From an uncultured Prevotellaceae bacterium (GTDB lineage Bacteria > Bacteroidota > Bacteroidia > Bacteroidales > Bacteroidaceae), in contig CAMPCG010000060.1 in assembly GCA_946644025.1 (NCBI GenBank), positions 1 to 11,686 of the forward strand: a stretch of 11,686 nt of DNA, written 5' to 3'. The position numbers were made by a program, and so were the translations under genes. Below, piece by piece: positions 1-5,904 of this stretch (positions are counted from its first letter, which is position 1; the number at the start of each line of letters is the position of its first letter). The notes under the pieces are model-generated. The model was not told the origin of the DNA and made no database searches. It worked only from the letters and a program-made list of their open reading frames with translations.

Positions 1-276
1 TTCATCGCCATTGCGCCCTCGCTGGGATTCCTCGGCACCGTCATTGGCATGGTCATGGCCTTCGACCAGATTCAGGAGGCCGGCGACATCTCGCCGACCA
101 TCGTCGCCGAGGGCATGAAGGTGGCGCTCATCACCACCATCTTCGGCATCATCGTCGCCGTCATCCTGCAGGTGTTCTACAATTTCATCCTCACCAAGAT
201 CGACCACCTCACGGCCGACATGGAGGATGCCGCTATCACTATCGTCGACCTTTTAGCCAAGCAGAAACATGATTGA
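1..276 (+). CDS. exbB: MotA/TolQ/ExbB proton channel family protein, C-terminal part
   Basis: The gene is open at the left window edge, and 91 codons are visible in frame 1 before the TGA at 274-276. The visible part holds two membrane helices. The first carries the glycine-rich start IAPSLGFLGTVIGM, and the second is around EGMKVALITTIFGIIVAVIL. A short cytoplasmic tail ends KQKHD. The GFLGTVIGM stretch and the EGM...ALxTTxxG pattern are typical of the last two helices of ExbB/TolQ. These inner-membrane proteins form a proton channel with ExbD and power TonB-dependent outer-membrane transport. The two ExbD genes downstream support the assignment. The stop overlaps the start of a 32-codon ORF by eight bases. 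ExbB and TolQ cannot be separated from this fragment, but no tolR/tolA/tolB is visible. Confidence 0.9.
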   Translation, partial: FIAIAPSLGFLGTVIGMVMAFDQIQEAGDISPTIVAEGMKVALITTIFGIIVAVILQVFYNFILTKIDHLTADMEDAAITIVDLLAKQKHD

Positions 277-367
277 CGCTCTTCTCTATCTTCTCTACTT
301 CATGCTGGCTCTGGCCTCGGCACTCGTCGTCTGGTCGCTCATACACCAGTGGCGCGCTGGCAAATAG
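269..367 (+). CDS. Small single-helix membrane protein (32 aa) between exbB and exbD
   Basis: This 32-codon ORF starts at an ATG inside the last codons of the ExbB gene (eight-base overlap) and ends at TAG 365-367. It reads MIDALLYLLYFMLALASALV, then VWSLIHQWRAGK. That is one hydrophobic helix of about 20 residues followed by a short positive tail, so the predicted topology is N-out, C-in. The overlap suggests translational coupling to ExbB. I do not recognise a named family. The start/stop overlap, the clean hydrophobic composition and the position between channel subunits favour a real gene over chance. It might be a small accessory subunit of the ExbB/ExbD complex (inference only). It could also be a non-functional short frame. 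Confidence 0.6.
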   Translation: MIDALLYLLYFMLALASALVVWSLIHQWRAGK

Positions 368-406
368 TCCAATTGTAAATCGTCCAATCGTCCAATCGTC
401 CCAATC
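368..406 (+). repeat. Short tandem repeat filling the gap from a stop to a GTG start
   Basis: The gap between the TAG of the 32-codon ORF and the GTG start of the first exbD gene is almost entirely degenerate tandem repeats. There are two 7-nt units (TCCAATT, GTAAATC), two 8-nt GTCCAATC copies and one 9-nt GTCCCAATC. The next GTC-like position is the GTG start codon at 407. No Shine-Dalgarno sequence or promoter is visible in it. Confidence 0.8.
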
Positions 407-994
407 GTGTTCAGACGGAGAAAAAGGGAGACCCCCATGCTCGATGCCACGTCAACAGCCGACATCTCGTTCATGCTGCTGATCTTCTTCCTCGTCACCT
501 CGTCGATGGACACCGTAAAGGGGCTCTCGCGACAGTTGCCGCCACCCGACGAGAGCACCGAGCAGCAGGACCTGCTGGTGAAGCAGCGCAACGTCATGGC
601 ACTCACGCTTGATGCCGACGGACGGCTGACCTGCAACGGCGACACGCTGAGCATGGCCGACCTGCCCGAGCGCGTGGCCCGCTTCGTCGATAATGCCGAC
701 GACGACCCTGCACTGCCCGAGAAGAGCCGGCGCGACGTCCATTTGCTTGGCGAGTGCCGCGTCAGCGACCGTCATATCATTACCATCGACGTCAGCCGCG
801 AAACCCTCTACGACGACTATTTCCAAATGCAGAACGCCGTGGCACGCGGCTACTACACCCTGCGCGACCGCCTGGCACGCCAGCGATTCCACCGCCCCTA
901 CGCCGACTGCACGCCCGAGCAGCGCGAAGTCATAGCCATGGTCTATCCGCAACGCATCAGCGAGCTGCAATCTGAGGAAGGAGGTGCCCAATGA
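407..994 (+). CDS. exbD: ExbD/TolR family biopolymer transport protein (first copy)
   Basis: A 195-residue protein starting at GTG 407. The N-terminus MFRRRKRETPMLDATSTADI is the usual positive segment before the single ExbD helix (about residues 18-34, SFMLLIFFLVTSSMDT). Asp19 in TSTADISF matches the essential protonatable aspartate of ExbD. The next ATG (residue 11) would remove most of the arginine-rich segment, so GTG is preferred. The periplasmic part is long for ExbD and contains an extra acidic/arginine-rich stretch (about residues 95-195, with RDRLARQRFHRPYADC). Bacteroidetes often carry two or more ExbD paralogues per cluster. It probably pairs with the ExbB upstream to energise TonB. 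The TGA overlaps the ATG of the second exbD in an ATGA, implying coupling. Confidence 0.9.
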   Translation: MFRRRKRETPMLDATSTADISFMLLIFFLVTSSMDTVKGLSRQLPPPDESTEQQDLLVKQRNVMALTLDADGRLTCNGDTLSMADLPERVARFVDNADDDPALPEKSRRDVHLLGECRVSDRHIITIDVSRETLYDDYFQMQNAVARGYYTLRDRLARQRFHRPYADCTPEQREVIAMVYPQRISELQSEEGGAQ

Positions 995-1503
995 TTCAGC
1001 GTGGATCGTTCCGCAGGCAGGAGCACAAGATGCCCGTTCTCAACACCTCGTCGCTGCCCGATCTCATCTTCACGGTACTCTTTTTCTTCATGATTGTCAC
1101 TCACATGCGTGACGTCGACCTGAAGGTGCGCTACGACGTACCTCAGGGTACCGAGATTCAGAAGCTCGGCCACAAGGCGGCGGTCGTCAACATCTACATC
1201 GGACGCCCCATCAACGCTGCGGCTGCCGACACTCAAACTGCACCGGCGCCGTCCAGTGTCGCGTCGTCGTCAGCGCTCTCCGACTTCCGTCTACAGCTGA
1301 ACAACGAGCTGGCCACCATCGACGACATCCGCGAGTTCATCGACCGCGAGCGCAACCGCATGTCACCTGAAGACCAGGCACGCATGACCATCAGCATCAA
1401 GGCTGACCGCGACGTGCCTATGGGCATCATTGCCGACGTGAAGCGCGCCCTGCAGCAGTCATACGCCTTGAAGATTAGCTACGCCGCTACCGAGCGAAAA
1501 TAG
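991..1503 (+). CDS. exbD: ExbD/TolR family biopolymer transport protein (second copy)
   Basis: A 170-residue protein beginning within the stop of the preceding exbD (ATGA overlap). Residues 1-22 (MIQRGSFRRQEHKMPVLNTS) form a positive N-terminus. Asp24 in SLPDLIF is the conserved channel aspartate at the start of the only helix (about 22-40, LIFTVLFFFMIVTHM). The periplasmic domain includes DVDLKVRYDVP and an ExbD C-terminal lobe that reads SIKADRDVPMGIIADVKRAL. Between the lobes lies an Ala/Pro/Ser-rich insert at about residues 70-90 (AAADTQTAPAPSSVASSS). The two copies are clearly different in sequence, so they are not a recent duplication. They may form a mixed ExbD dimer in one ExbB pentamer (inference). 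This is the last gene of the operon; the next gene has its own promoter. Confidence 0.9.
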   Translation: MIQRGSFRRQEHKMPVLNTSSLPDLIFTVLFFFMIVTHMRDVDLKVRYDVPQGTEIQKLGHKAAVVNIYIGRPINAAAADTQTAPAPSSVASSSALSDFRLQLNNELATIDDIREFIDRERNRMSPEDQARMTISIKADRDVPMGIIADVKRALQQSYALKISYAATERK

Positions 1504-1541
1504 TCATTCTCTCGCGAAAAGTGCTCGGAAAAGTGATAATT

Positions 1542-1563
1542 TCGGCGTTCCGATGCTTTTTTT
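1542..1563 (+). terminator. Weak candidate intrinsic terminator after the exb operon
   Basis: A 4-bp stem TCGG/CCGA with a 4-base loop, then TGC and seven T residues. The stem is short, so this is tentative. The position, 38 bases after the last exbD stop and just before the next promoter, suits a terminator. Confidence 0.3.
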
Positions 1564-1573
1564 ATGCCAATTT

Positions 1574-1605
1574 GTTGCAATTCTCGTTTTTTTTTGCTAC
1601 CTTTG
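1574..1605 (+). promoter_or_regulatory. Bacteroidetes-type promoter for the Lrp/AsnC gene
   Basis: A -7 element TACCTTTG at 1598-1605 matches the Bacteroidetes consensus TAnnTTTG exactly. A -33 element GTTG at 1574-1577 (consensus TTTG, one mismatch) sits 20 bases upstream, the expected spacing. The start codon is 29 bases downstream of the -7 box, behind an A/G-rich leader. Confidence 0.75.
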
Positions 1606-1634
1606 CACCGTACTTAAAAGAAAAGGAAAAGAAT

Positions 1635-2111
1635 ATGGCAAATCAGAAACTCGACCGACTGGATAAGCAAATCCTGAAAATGATAGCCGACGATGCACGC
1701 GTGGCTTTCCTCGAAGTGGCACGCGAGTGCAACGTCAGTGGCGCGGCCATCCACCAGCGCATACAGAAACTCACAGCTATGGGCGTGCTCAAGGGCTCGC
1801 AGTTCATTCTCGACCCTGAGAAGATAGGCTATGAGACCTGCGCATTCATTGGCATCAACCTGAAGAATCCCGAAGACTTTGACGATGTGGTGGAAAAACT
1901 GCGCGCCATCCCCGAGGTGGTGGAGTGCCACTACACCACCGGCAACTACGACCTCTTCATCAAGGTCTACGCCATCAACAACCACCACCTGCTCAACTTC
2001 ATACACGACAAGCTGCAGCCTCTGGGCATCGCACGCAGCGAGAGCCTCATCTCCTTCCACTCGGCAATCGAGCGGCAGTTGCCAATCGGCAACCTGTTTG
2101 ATAAGGAGTAA
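1635..2111 (+). CDS. Lrp/AsnC family transcriptional regulator
   Basis: A 158-residue DNA-binding protein of the feast/famine family, the usual length. Residues 4-60 form the AsnC-type winged helix-turn-helix (KLDRLDKQILKMIADDARVA, then LEVARECNVSGAAIHQRIQK as the two HTH helices). Residues 66-150 form the RAM (ACT-like) effector and oligomerisation domain, with the pattern VVECHYTTGNYDLFIKVYA. The ATG at 1635 is chosen because the frame upstream has no family similarity and runs through the promoter. Lrp/AsnC proteins bind amino acids or similar small ligands and act locally or globally; the ligand here cannot be told from sequence. It is a single-gene transcript facing folA, and its last codons plus stop merge into a 25-bp direct repeat. 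Confidence 0.93.
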   Translation: MANQKLDRLDKQILKMIADDARVAFLEVARECNVSGAAIHQRIQKLTAMGVLKGSQFILDPEKIGYETCAFIGINLKNPEDFDDVVEKLRAIPEVVECHYTTGNYDLFIKVYAINNHHLLNFIHDKLQPLGIARSESLISFHSAIERQLPIGNLFDKE

Positions 2112-2170
2112 AGGAGGTAAAGGAGTTGAGGAGTAAAGGAGGTAAAGGAGTTGAGGAGTAAAGGAGTTAG
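2104..2170. repeat. 25-bp direct repeats between convergent stops (GGAG-rich)
   Basis: Two perfect 25-bp copies (2104-2128 and 2129-2153) and a partial third (from 2154) made of GGAG separated by four or five bases. The array begins inside the last codons of the Lrp/AsnC gene and ends on the folA stop codon, so it fills the whole convergent gap. On the plus strand the core GGAGGTAA resembles a Shine-Dalgarno site, but no gene follows on that strand. Confidence 0.9.
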
Positions 2171-2652
2171 TCCTTCCTCCTGACGTACTCTACAAAGTCA
2201 TAGTCATACGCGTGGCGTTCGTCACGCGTATGTTTTTCGCGGCTTGTCTCGCGCCAGTCGCTGTAATCGGGGAAGAAAGTGTCGGCCTCTGCCGGCGTGT
2301 CGTCAATCTCTGTCAGGCACAGACGGTCGGCCACGGGCAGCAGCTGCCGGTAGAGGCTGGCTCCGCCGATGATGAACACCTCCTCGTCATGGCCGACGCT
2401 GCGGGAAAACTCCTCCCACGTGGCGAAGCACTCACAGCCCGGCAGCTCACGCTTGCTGCGCGTCAGCACGCAGTTGCGGCGGTTGGGCAGCGCACCCTTT
2501 GGCAGACTGTCAAACGTGCGGCGCCCCATCAATATGGTGTGACCTGTCGTCAGCTGCCTGAAGCGCTTCATGTCGTCAGGCAGCCAGTATATCAGTTTGT
2601 TCTCAAAGCCGATGGCCCTGTTCCGGGCAACGGCAGCTATCATCGTTATCAT
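2167..2652 (-). CDS. folA: Dihydrofolate reductase
   Basis: A 161-residue cytosolic enzyme that reduces dihydrofolate to tetrahydrofolate with NADPH. The family signature is visible: MIAAVARNRAIGFENKL at the start, LPDDMKRFRQLT with the catalytic acid at Asp27, the NADPH-binding HTILMGRRTFDSLP (about 38-51), and VFIIGGASLYRQLLP with the Gly-Gly pair. The length is close to E. coli FolA. The frame stays open into thyA, but the start is placed at the ATG at 2652 because the family begins there; a second ATG lies three codons in. The gene follows thyA on the same strand across a 116-base spacer. Its leader is nearly pure purine on the mRNA, with AAAGGA directly at the start. The pairing with thyA is functional: it regenerates the folate oxidised by thymidylate synthase. 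Confidence 0.95.
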   Translation of the reverse strand: MITMIAAVARNRAIGFENKLIYWLPDDMKRFRQLTTGHTILMGRRTFDSLPKGALPNRRNCVLTRSKRELPGCECFATWEEFSRSVGHDEEVFIIGGASLYRQLLPVADRLCLTEIDDTPAEADTFFPDYSDWRETSREKHTRDERHAYDYDFVEYVRRKD

Positions 2653-2768
2653 TCCTTTCGTTTTCCTTTCCTTTTTTTCTTGTTTCTTTTCTTCTTCTTC
2701 CTTCTCTCGTTTTTCTTCTTGCGAGTCTTCGTTATAACGACATCTCGTTATTTCGTTATAACGACCGT
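2653..2768 (-). promoter_or_regulatory. thyA-folA spacer: paired palindromes and purine-rich folA leader
   Basis: On the coding (minus) strand, the stretch just after the thyA stop has two identical palindromes CGTTATAACG (plus coordinates 2730-2739 and 2754-2763, 24 bases apart) and a half site at 2746-2751. From about 2715 down to the folA ATG the RNA is almost all A and G, a possible unstructured ribosome-loading leader. No TAnnTTTG box is seen, so folA is probably transcribed from upstream. The palindromes could be an operator, an RNA hairpin or a repeat; none is proven. Confidence 0.55.
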
Positions 2769-3584
2769 TCACACCGAAACCTCGGCCTTGATGTGCGGCC
2801 ACGGGTCGTAGCCCTCCAGCTGGAAGTCCTCGTAGCGGAAAGCGAAAAGGTCCTTCACACTGGGGTTCAGCACCATGCGCGGCAGCGGGCGCGGTGTGCG
2901 CGTCAGCTGCAGGCGGGCCTGGTCGAGGTGGTTCAGGTAGAGGTGGGTGTCGCCCGTGGTATGGACAAACTCGCCGGCCTCCATGTCGCACACCTGCGCC
3001 ACCATCTGCAGCAGCAGGGCGTAGCTGGCAATGTTGAACGGCACGCCGAGGAACGTGTCGGCCGACCGCTGGTATAGCTGCAGTGACAGGCGGCTCTTGC
3101 CGCCCTCATGGCGTGGCGGCGCAACGTAGAACTGGAACATGGTGTGGCACGGGGGCAGCGCCATCTTGTTCACCTCAGCCACGTTCCAGGCCGAGACGAT
3201 CATGCGCCGCGAGTTGGGGTTGTGGCGAAGCTGGTCGAGCACCTGCTGAATCTGGTCGATGGTGCCGCCTTGGTAGTCAGGCCACGACCGCCACTGATGC
3301 CCATAGACGGGCCCCAGCTCGCCCTGGGCGTCAGCCCATTCGTCCCAGATGCTCACGCCGTGCTCCTTCAGGTAGCCGATGTTCGTGTCGCCCCGAAGGA
3401 ACCATAGCAGTTCGTAGATGATTGACTTCAGGTGCAGCTTCTTCGTCGTCAGCAGGGGGAAGCCCTCCTGCAGGTTGAAACGCATCTGGTGGCCGAACAC
3501 GCTCAGCGTGCCCGTCCCCGTGCGGTCGCCTTTCTCTACGCCGTCGCGCAGTATGCGGTCAAGCAGGTCTAAGTATTGTTTCAT
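2769..3584 (-). CDS. thyA: Thymidylate synthase
   Basis: A 271-residue enzyme that methylates dUMP to dTMP using methylene-tetrahydrofolate. The ATG at 3584 gives [15 protein letters not shown], matching the E. coli ThyA start; the open frame upstream runs into the rsmF-like gene and is not used. Visible hallmarks are [16 protein letters not shown] (phosphate-binding Arg21), the catalytic Cys146 in [14 protein letters not shown], the dUMP phosphate-binding [12 protein letters not shown], and NIASYALL with the dUMP-orienting Asn. A glycine/basic insertion of about seven residues (PPRHEGGK) after FQFYVA explains the excess over the usual 264. It lies 14 bases after the rsmF-like stop and upstream of folA, so the three probably share a transcript. 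It is folate-dependent and unrelated to ThyX. Confidence 0.97.
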   Translation of the reverse strand: MKQYLDLLDRILRDGVEKGDRTGTGTLSVFGHQMRFNLQEGFPLLTTKKLHLKSIIYELLWFLRGDTNIGYLKEHGVSIWDEWADAQGELGPVYGHQWRSWPDYQGGTIDQIQQVLDQLRHNPNSRRMIVSAWNVAEVNKMALPPCHTMFQFYVAPPRHEGGKSRLSLQLYQRSADTFLGVPFNIASYALLLQMVAQVCDMEAGEFVHTTGDTHLYLNHLDQARLQLTRTPRPLPRMVLNPSVKDLFAFRYEDFQLEGYDPWPHIKAEVSV

Positions 3585-3598
3585 AGTCGTTATGGGTG

Positions 3599-4837
3599 TT
3601 ATTCCGGTGTGAGCACCGGTACGTAGTCGTTGGGTATATGCGTCGTCTTGATGCGCCACTCCTTGGGGTACTGGTTGTTGGCGCGCGTGCCAATGTTCTT
3701 CGCTGGGCCTAAGGGGTGGCCCTCGAACGTCACCGTCACCATGCCCTTCGGCGTGCCATCTGGCAGCACCAAGGCTTCGCCACGCAAGTAGGCCAGCGCC
3801 TGGGGGTAGGTGAGGGGAGCCTCACCCCCAACCCCTCTCCCAAGGAGAGGGGAGTATATAGTTCTTTCGTTGAGAATGCGTCCGACTTCCTTTCCGCTGC
3901 CTAATCTATATAGCCTCTCCTCCCTTGGGGAGGGGGCGGGGGTGGGCTTGCCCCCTTTCCTCATCGCGCACATAAAAAGGCCCTCGCCGCGCGACGTGCC
4001 GGGGATGAAGCGGAAGACGGGCTCCGTGAAGCCCTGGAGCAGCGAGCCCGTGATGCCCCAGTCGGCCTGTGTCTCCACGGGCAATACGCGGGCGTCGAAC
4101 GTCTCAAGCATCCAGCGGATGTTCTCCTCGTTCTCTTTCGTATTAAAAGTACAGGTACTATAAATAAAAAGTCCGCCGTCATCCAGACACTCCCAGGCAT
4201 CGCTGACAATCTCGCGTTGCAGGCGGGCACACTTCTCTACGTTTTGCGCGCTCCACTCGCCGATGGTGGCCGGGTCCTTGCGGAACATGCCCTCGCCCGA
4301 GCAGGGAACGTCGCACAGAATGACGTCAAACCGCAGTCCGCTGCGCCGGTAGTCGCGTGGGTAGCTGTTGGTGACGATGCAGTGCTCAGAGCCCCACTTC
4401 GTGATGTTCTCAAGCAGAATGTTGGCACGTGTGCGGTTGGGCTCGTTGGCGTAGAGCTCACTGCCTTCAGGCAGCACCGACAGGGCCAGCGTCGACTTGC
4501 CGCCGGGCGCAGCGCAGAGGTCGAGCATGCGCACGGGGCGGCAGGGCAGGTGCTGGCGAAGAACGGTGGCAAGAAACATCGACGATGCCTCCTGCACGTA
4601 GTAGCAACCGGCGTGCAGCAGCGGGTCGAACGTGAAGTTGGGACGGCGCGGCAAGTAGAAACCCTGCGCGCACCACGCCACGCGCTGGCCGCCGCCGACA
4701 GTCATGCCGGCCGTCTTCTGCGGGTTCAGACGGATGCTCACGGGGGCTTCCTCGCCGAGTGCAGCGAGGTAGCGGCTGAAGCGCTCGGGCCCGAAGAGGG
4801 CCTGCGTCGTGCGTATGAATTCGTCGGGCAATTGCAT
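3599..4837 (-). CDS. RsmF-like rRNA cytosine-C5 methyltransferase with in-frame repeat element
   Basis: A 412-residue SAM-dependent RNA m5C methyltransferase (NOL1/NOP2/Sun family). The start at ATG 4837 ([16 protein letters not shown]) sits just after a good promoter; the longer open frame upstream crosses that promoter and is rejected. Motifs: SAM-binding [10 protein letters not shown] (106-115), [14 protein letters not shown] (131-144), [12 protein letters not shown] with Cys179, and [12 protein letters not shown] with Cys229; the two cysteines are the catalytic and release pair. The C-terminus (about 343-400, [13 protein letters not shown], then [16 protein letters not shown]) matches the small RsmF C-terminal RNA-binding domain. 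Residues 298-340 are translated from a GC-rich inverted-repeat element. As I know the family, relatives carry a longer segment there, so a domain may have been lost. Target base unknown. First gene of a probable rsmF-thyA-folA unit. Confidence 0.85.
   Translation of the reverse strand: MQLPDEFIRTTQALFGPERFSRYLAALGEEAPVSIRLNPQKTAGMTVGGGQRVAWCAQGFYLPRRPNFTFDPLLHAGCYYVQEASSMFLATVLRQHLPCRPVRMLDLCAAPGGKSTLALSVLPEGSELYANEPNRTRANILLENITKWGSEHCIVTNSYPRDYRRSGLRFDVILCDVPCSGEGMFRKDPATIGEWSAQNVEKCARLQREIVSDAWECLDDGGLFIYSTCTFNTKENEENIRWMLETFDARVLPVETQADWGITGSLLQGFTEPVFRFIPGTSRGEGLFMCAMRKGGKPTPAPSPREERLYRLGSGKEVGRILNERTIYSPLLGRGVGGEAPLTYPQALAYLRGEALVLPDGTPKGMVTVTFEGHPLGPAKNIGTRANNQYPKEWRIKTTHIPNDYVPVLTPE
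3820..3946. repeat. 127-bp inverted-repeat (MITE/REP-like) element inside the RsmF-like gene
   Basis: Two arms of about 41 bp (3820-3861 and 3906-3946) are inverted imperfect copies, each ending towards the centre in CTATATAG or a one-base variant, around a 44-bp core. Each arm is itself a hairpin; the left arm has a perfect 9-bp stem CCCCTCTCC/GGAGAGGGG with loop CAA at 3832-3852. It contains no transposase. It is read through without a stop in the host gene frame. The translated arms (PTPAPSPRE and [12 protein letters not shown]) are the kind of peptides that dispersed palindromic elements give in many bacteria. Confidence 0.85.
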
Positions 4838-4847
4838 AATTCGCTTG

Positions 4848-4879
4848 CAAAAGTACGAAAAAAGGCGCGAAAAGCCAAA
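4848..4879 (-). promoter_or_regulatory. Promoter of the rsmF-like/thyA/folA unit
   Basis: Read on the minus strand: -33 TTTG (plus 4876-4879), 20 bases, then -7 TACTTTTG (plus 4848-4855). Both boxes fit the Bacteroidetes TTTG / TAnnTTTG consensus without mismatch. The start codon follows 10 bases after the -7 box, which gives a very short leader. Confidence 0.8.
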
Positions 4880-4888
4880 AAAAATCGC

Positions 4889-4896
4889 TACCTTTG
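4889..4896 (+). promoter_or_regulatory. -7 element of the promoter for the DUF6249/PspC/sigma operon
   Basis: TACCTTTG followed by CA, identical over ten bases to the -7 region of the Lrp/AsnC promoter. No TTTG is found at the expected distance upstream, where the sequence is GCGC-rich and overlaps the divergent promoter. The box is 59 bases before the ATG at 4956. The missing -33 box leaves room for an activator or for a weak promoter. Confidence 0.55.
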
Positions 4897-4955
4897 CAAC
4901 TTCGGGGGCCAAACTTTCGTCAAACGGACAAAGAAACCCCAAAAAACGAACAGAA

Positions 4956-5600
4956 ATGAAGAAGCGTTTAATAACCCTCGTGCTGCTCACAGCAGCTTTT
5001 TCGGGCCTCCCCCTCATGGCCCAGAACGACTCAGTCAAGACCGACACCGCGCAGGTGGACGAGATTGAGGTCTACTCTGACACCACGCAGAACGACACCG
5101 CCAGTGCCATCCCCCTGCCCGTGGACGACGTGGACGACAACTTCCCCTTCGGCAACTCGCAGAGTCCCGTCGGCGATGTCCTCGGTAATGTCGACGGCTC
5201 GATGTTTGTCTGGGCTATCGTGGCCTGCGTCGTCCTGTTCATCATCTTCGTCCTGGCTCCGCTGGTCATCCTGGGCCTGCTGCTCTGGTTCGTCTATAAG
5301 AACCGCAAGGACCGCATGCGACTGGCAGAGATGGCCATGAAGAACGGACAGCCCATACCCGACGAGCTGGTGAAGCCCGCCACTACCAACGCCACTGCCG
5401 ACGAGCTGCGCGCCCGTGGCATCCGACAGATATTCCTGGGCATCGGCCTCATCTTCCTGCTCGGCTGGGTAGCATCGAAGGTGGGTGTCGGCATCGGCAT
5501 CGTGGTGCTCTGCATCGGCCTGGGCAACGTGTTCATCGCCCGCACAACGAAGAACAAGGAGAGCGAGCTCACGTCCCAAGACTTCGACACGCAGCCGTAA
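4956..5600 (+). CDS. DUF6249-like exported membrane protein
   Basis: A 214-residue protein. Residues 1-22 (MKKRLITLVLLTAAFSGLPL plus MA) form a Sec signal peptide with likely cleavage before QNDSV. Residues 23-80 are an acidic Asp/Thr/Val-rich segment with no visible fold. Residues 84-114 are a long hydrophobic helix (FVWAIVACVVLFIIFVLAPL onwards) followed by KNRKDRMRLAEMAMKNGQPI, a cytoplasmic amphipathic helix typical of DUF6249. Two more hydrophobic stretches are at about 157-172 and 177-195. The tail is polar. The ATG at 4956 is chosen for the signal peptide and the promoter position. It is first in an operon with PspC, an ECF sigma factor and a probable membrane anti-sigma partner, so a role in envelope-stress sensing is plausible. 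The exact function is unknown. Confidence 0.75.
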   Translation: MKKRLITLVLLTAAFSGLPLMAQNDSVKTDTAQVDEIEVYSDTTQNDTASAIPLPVDDVDDNFPFGNSQSPVGDVLGNVDGSMFVWAIVACVVLFIIFVLAPLVILGLLLWFVYKNRKDRMRLAEMAMKNGQPIPDELVKPATTNATADELRARGIRQIFLGIGLIFLLGWVASKVGVGIGIVVLCIGLGNVFIARTTKNKESELTSQDFDTQP

Positions 5601-5602
5601 GC

Positions 5603-5697
5603 GCTCATCTCTCATCGCTCATCTCTCATCGCTCATCTCTCATCTCTCATCTCTCATCTCTCAACAATAAACACTCAACAATAAACACCCAACAGAT
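5603..5697 (+). repeat. Heptanucleotide repeat lattice filling the DUF6249-PspC junction
   Basis: Starting two bases after the upstream stop, the spacer divides into 7-mers. There are nine units of KCTCATC type (5603-5665), then AATAAAC/ACTCAAC and AATAAAC/ACCCAAC pairs (5666-5693). The phase is unbroken, and the next heptad, AGATATG, ends in the PspC start codon. No promoter box is visible in it. Confidence 0.9.
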
Positions 5698-5904
5698 ATG
5701 ACACAGAAGCTTTATCGTTCCAATGACCGCATCCTGGGCGGCGTTTGCTCAGGACTTGCCGAGTACTTCGACTTCGACCCCACGCTGGTCCGCATCGCCT
5801 ACGCCTTCCTGGCCGTGTTCACCGTCTTCCCCGGCATCATTCTCTACATCATCATGTGGATCGTCATGCCACCGAAGAACAACATGACAGTTCATAGTTC
5901 ATAG
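5698..5904 (+). CDS. PspC-domain small membrane protein
   Basis: A 68-residue protein made of a single PspC domain: KLYRSNDRILGGVCSGLAEY, then FDFDPTLVRIAYAFLAVFTV and a second hydrophobic run ending YIIMWIVMPPK. The pattern R-x4-GG-V-C-x-G-L-A-x-Y-F is diagnostic for PspC. In enterobacteria PspC is an inner-membrane stress sensor of the phage-shock response; here no pspA or pspB is present, so that pathway should not be assumed. The last four residues (VHSS) and the TAG stop are encoded by the first two units of the GTTCATA array, after a natural-looking end at PPKNN. Translation of the next gene starts 31 bases after this stop, within the same array. Confidence 0.9.
   Translation: MTQKLYRSNDRILGGVCSGLAEYFDFDPTLVRIAYAFLAVFTVFPGIILYIIMWIVMPPKNNMTVHSS

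Noticed and set aside
1521..1634. Earlier ATG for the Lrp/AsnC protein
   Set aside because: The extra residues are hydrophobic and Phe-rich, encoded by the T-rich terminator/promoter region; the normal family N-terminus starts at 1635.
2104..2170. GGAGGTAA motifs as Shine-Dalgarno sites for a small plus-strand gene
   Set aside because: No start codon with a sensible reading frame follows on that strand, and genes in this window do not generally use Shine-Dalgarno sites.
2653..2991. Longer open frame upstream of folA, running into thyA
   Set aside because: The translated upstream part is a low-complexity Lys/Glu stretch and an out-of-frame copy of thyA; DHFR similarity begins at the ATG at 2652.
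3832..3852. Hairpin as a terminator or riboswitch
   Set aside because: It lies within the coding frame of the RsmF-like gene, and its partner arm in reverse orientation fits a repeat element better; no T-run follows.
4838..5047. Longer start for the RsmF-like protein
   Set aside because: It would cross both divergent promoters and the opposite gene's start; the family begins near MQLPDEFI.
4217..5068. Long plus-strand open frame opposite the RsmF-like gene
   Set aside because: Arg/Ala/Gly-rich shadow of a GC-rich gene; the minus strand has clear methyltransferase motifs.
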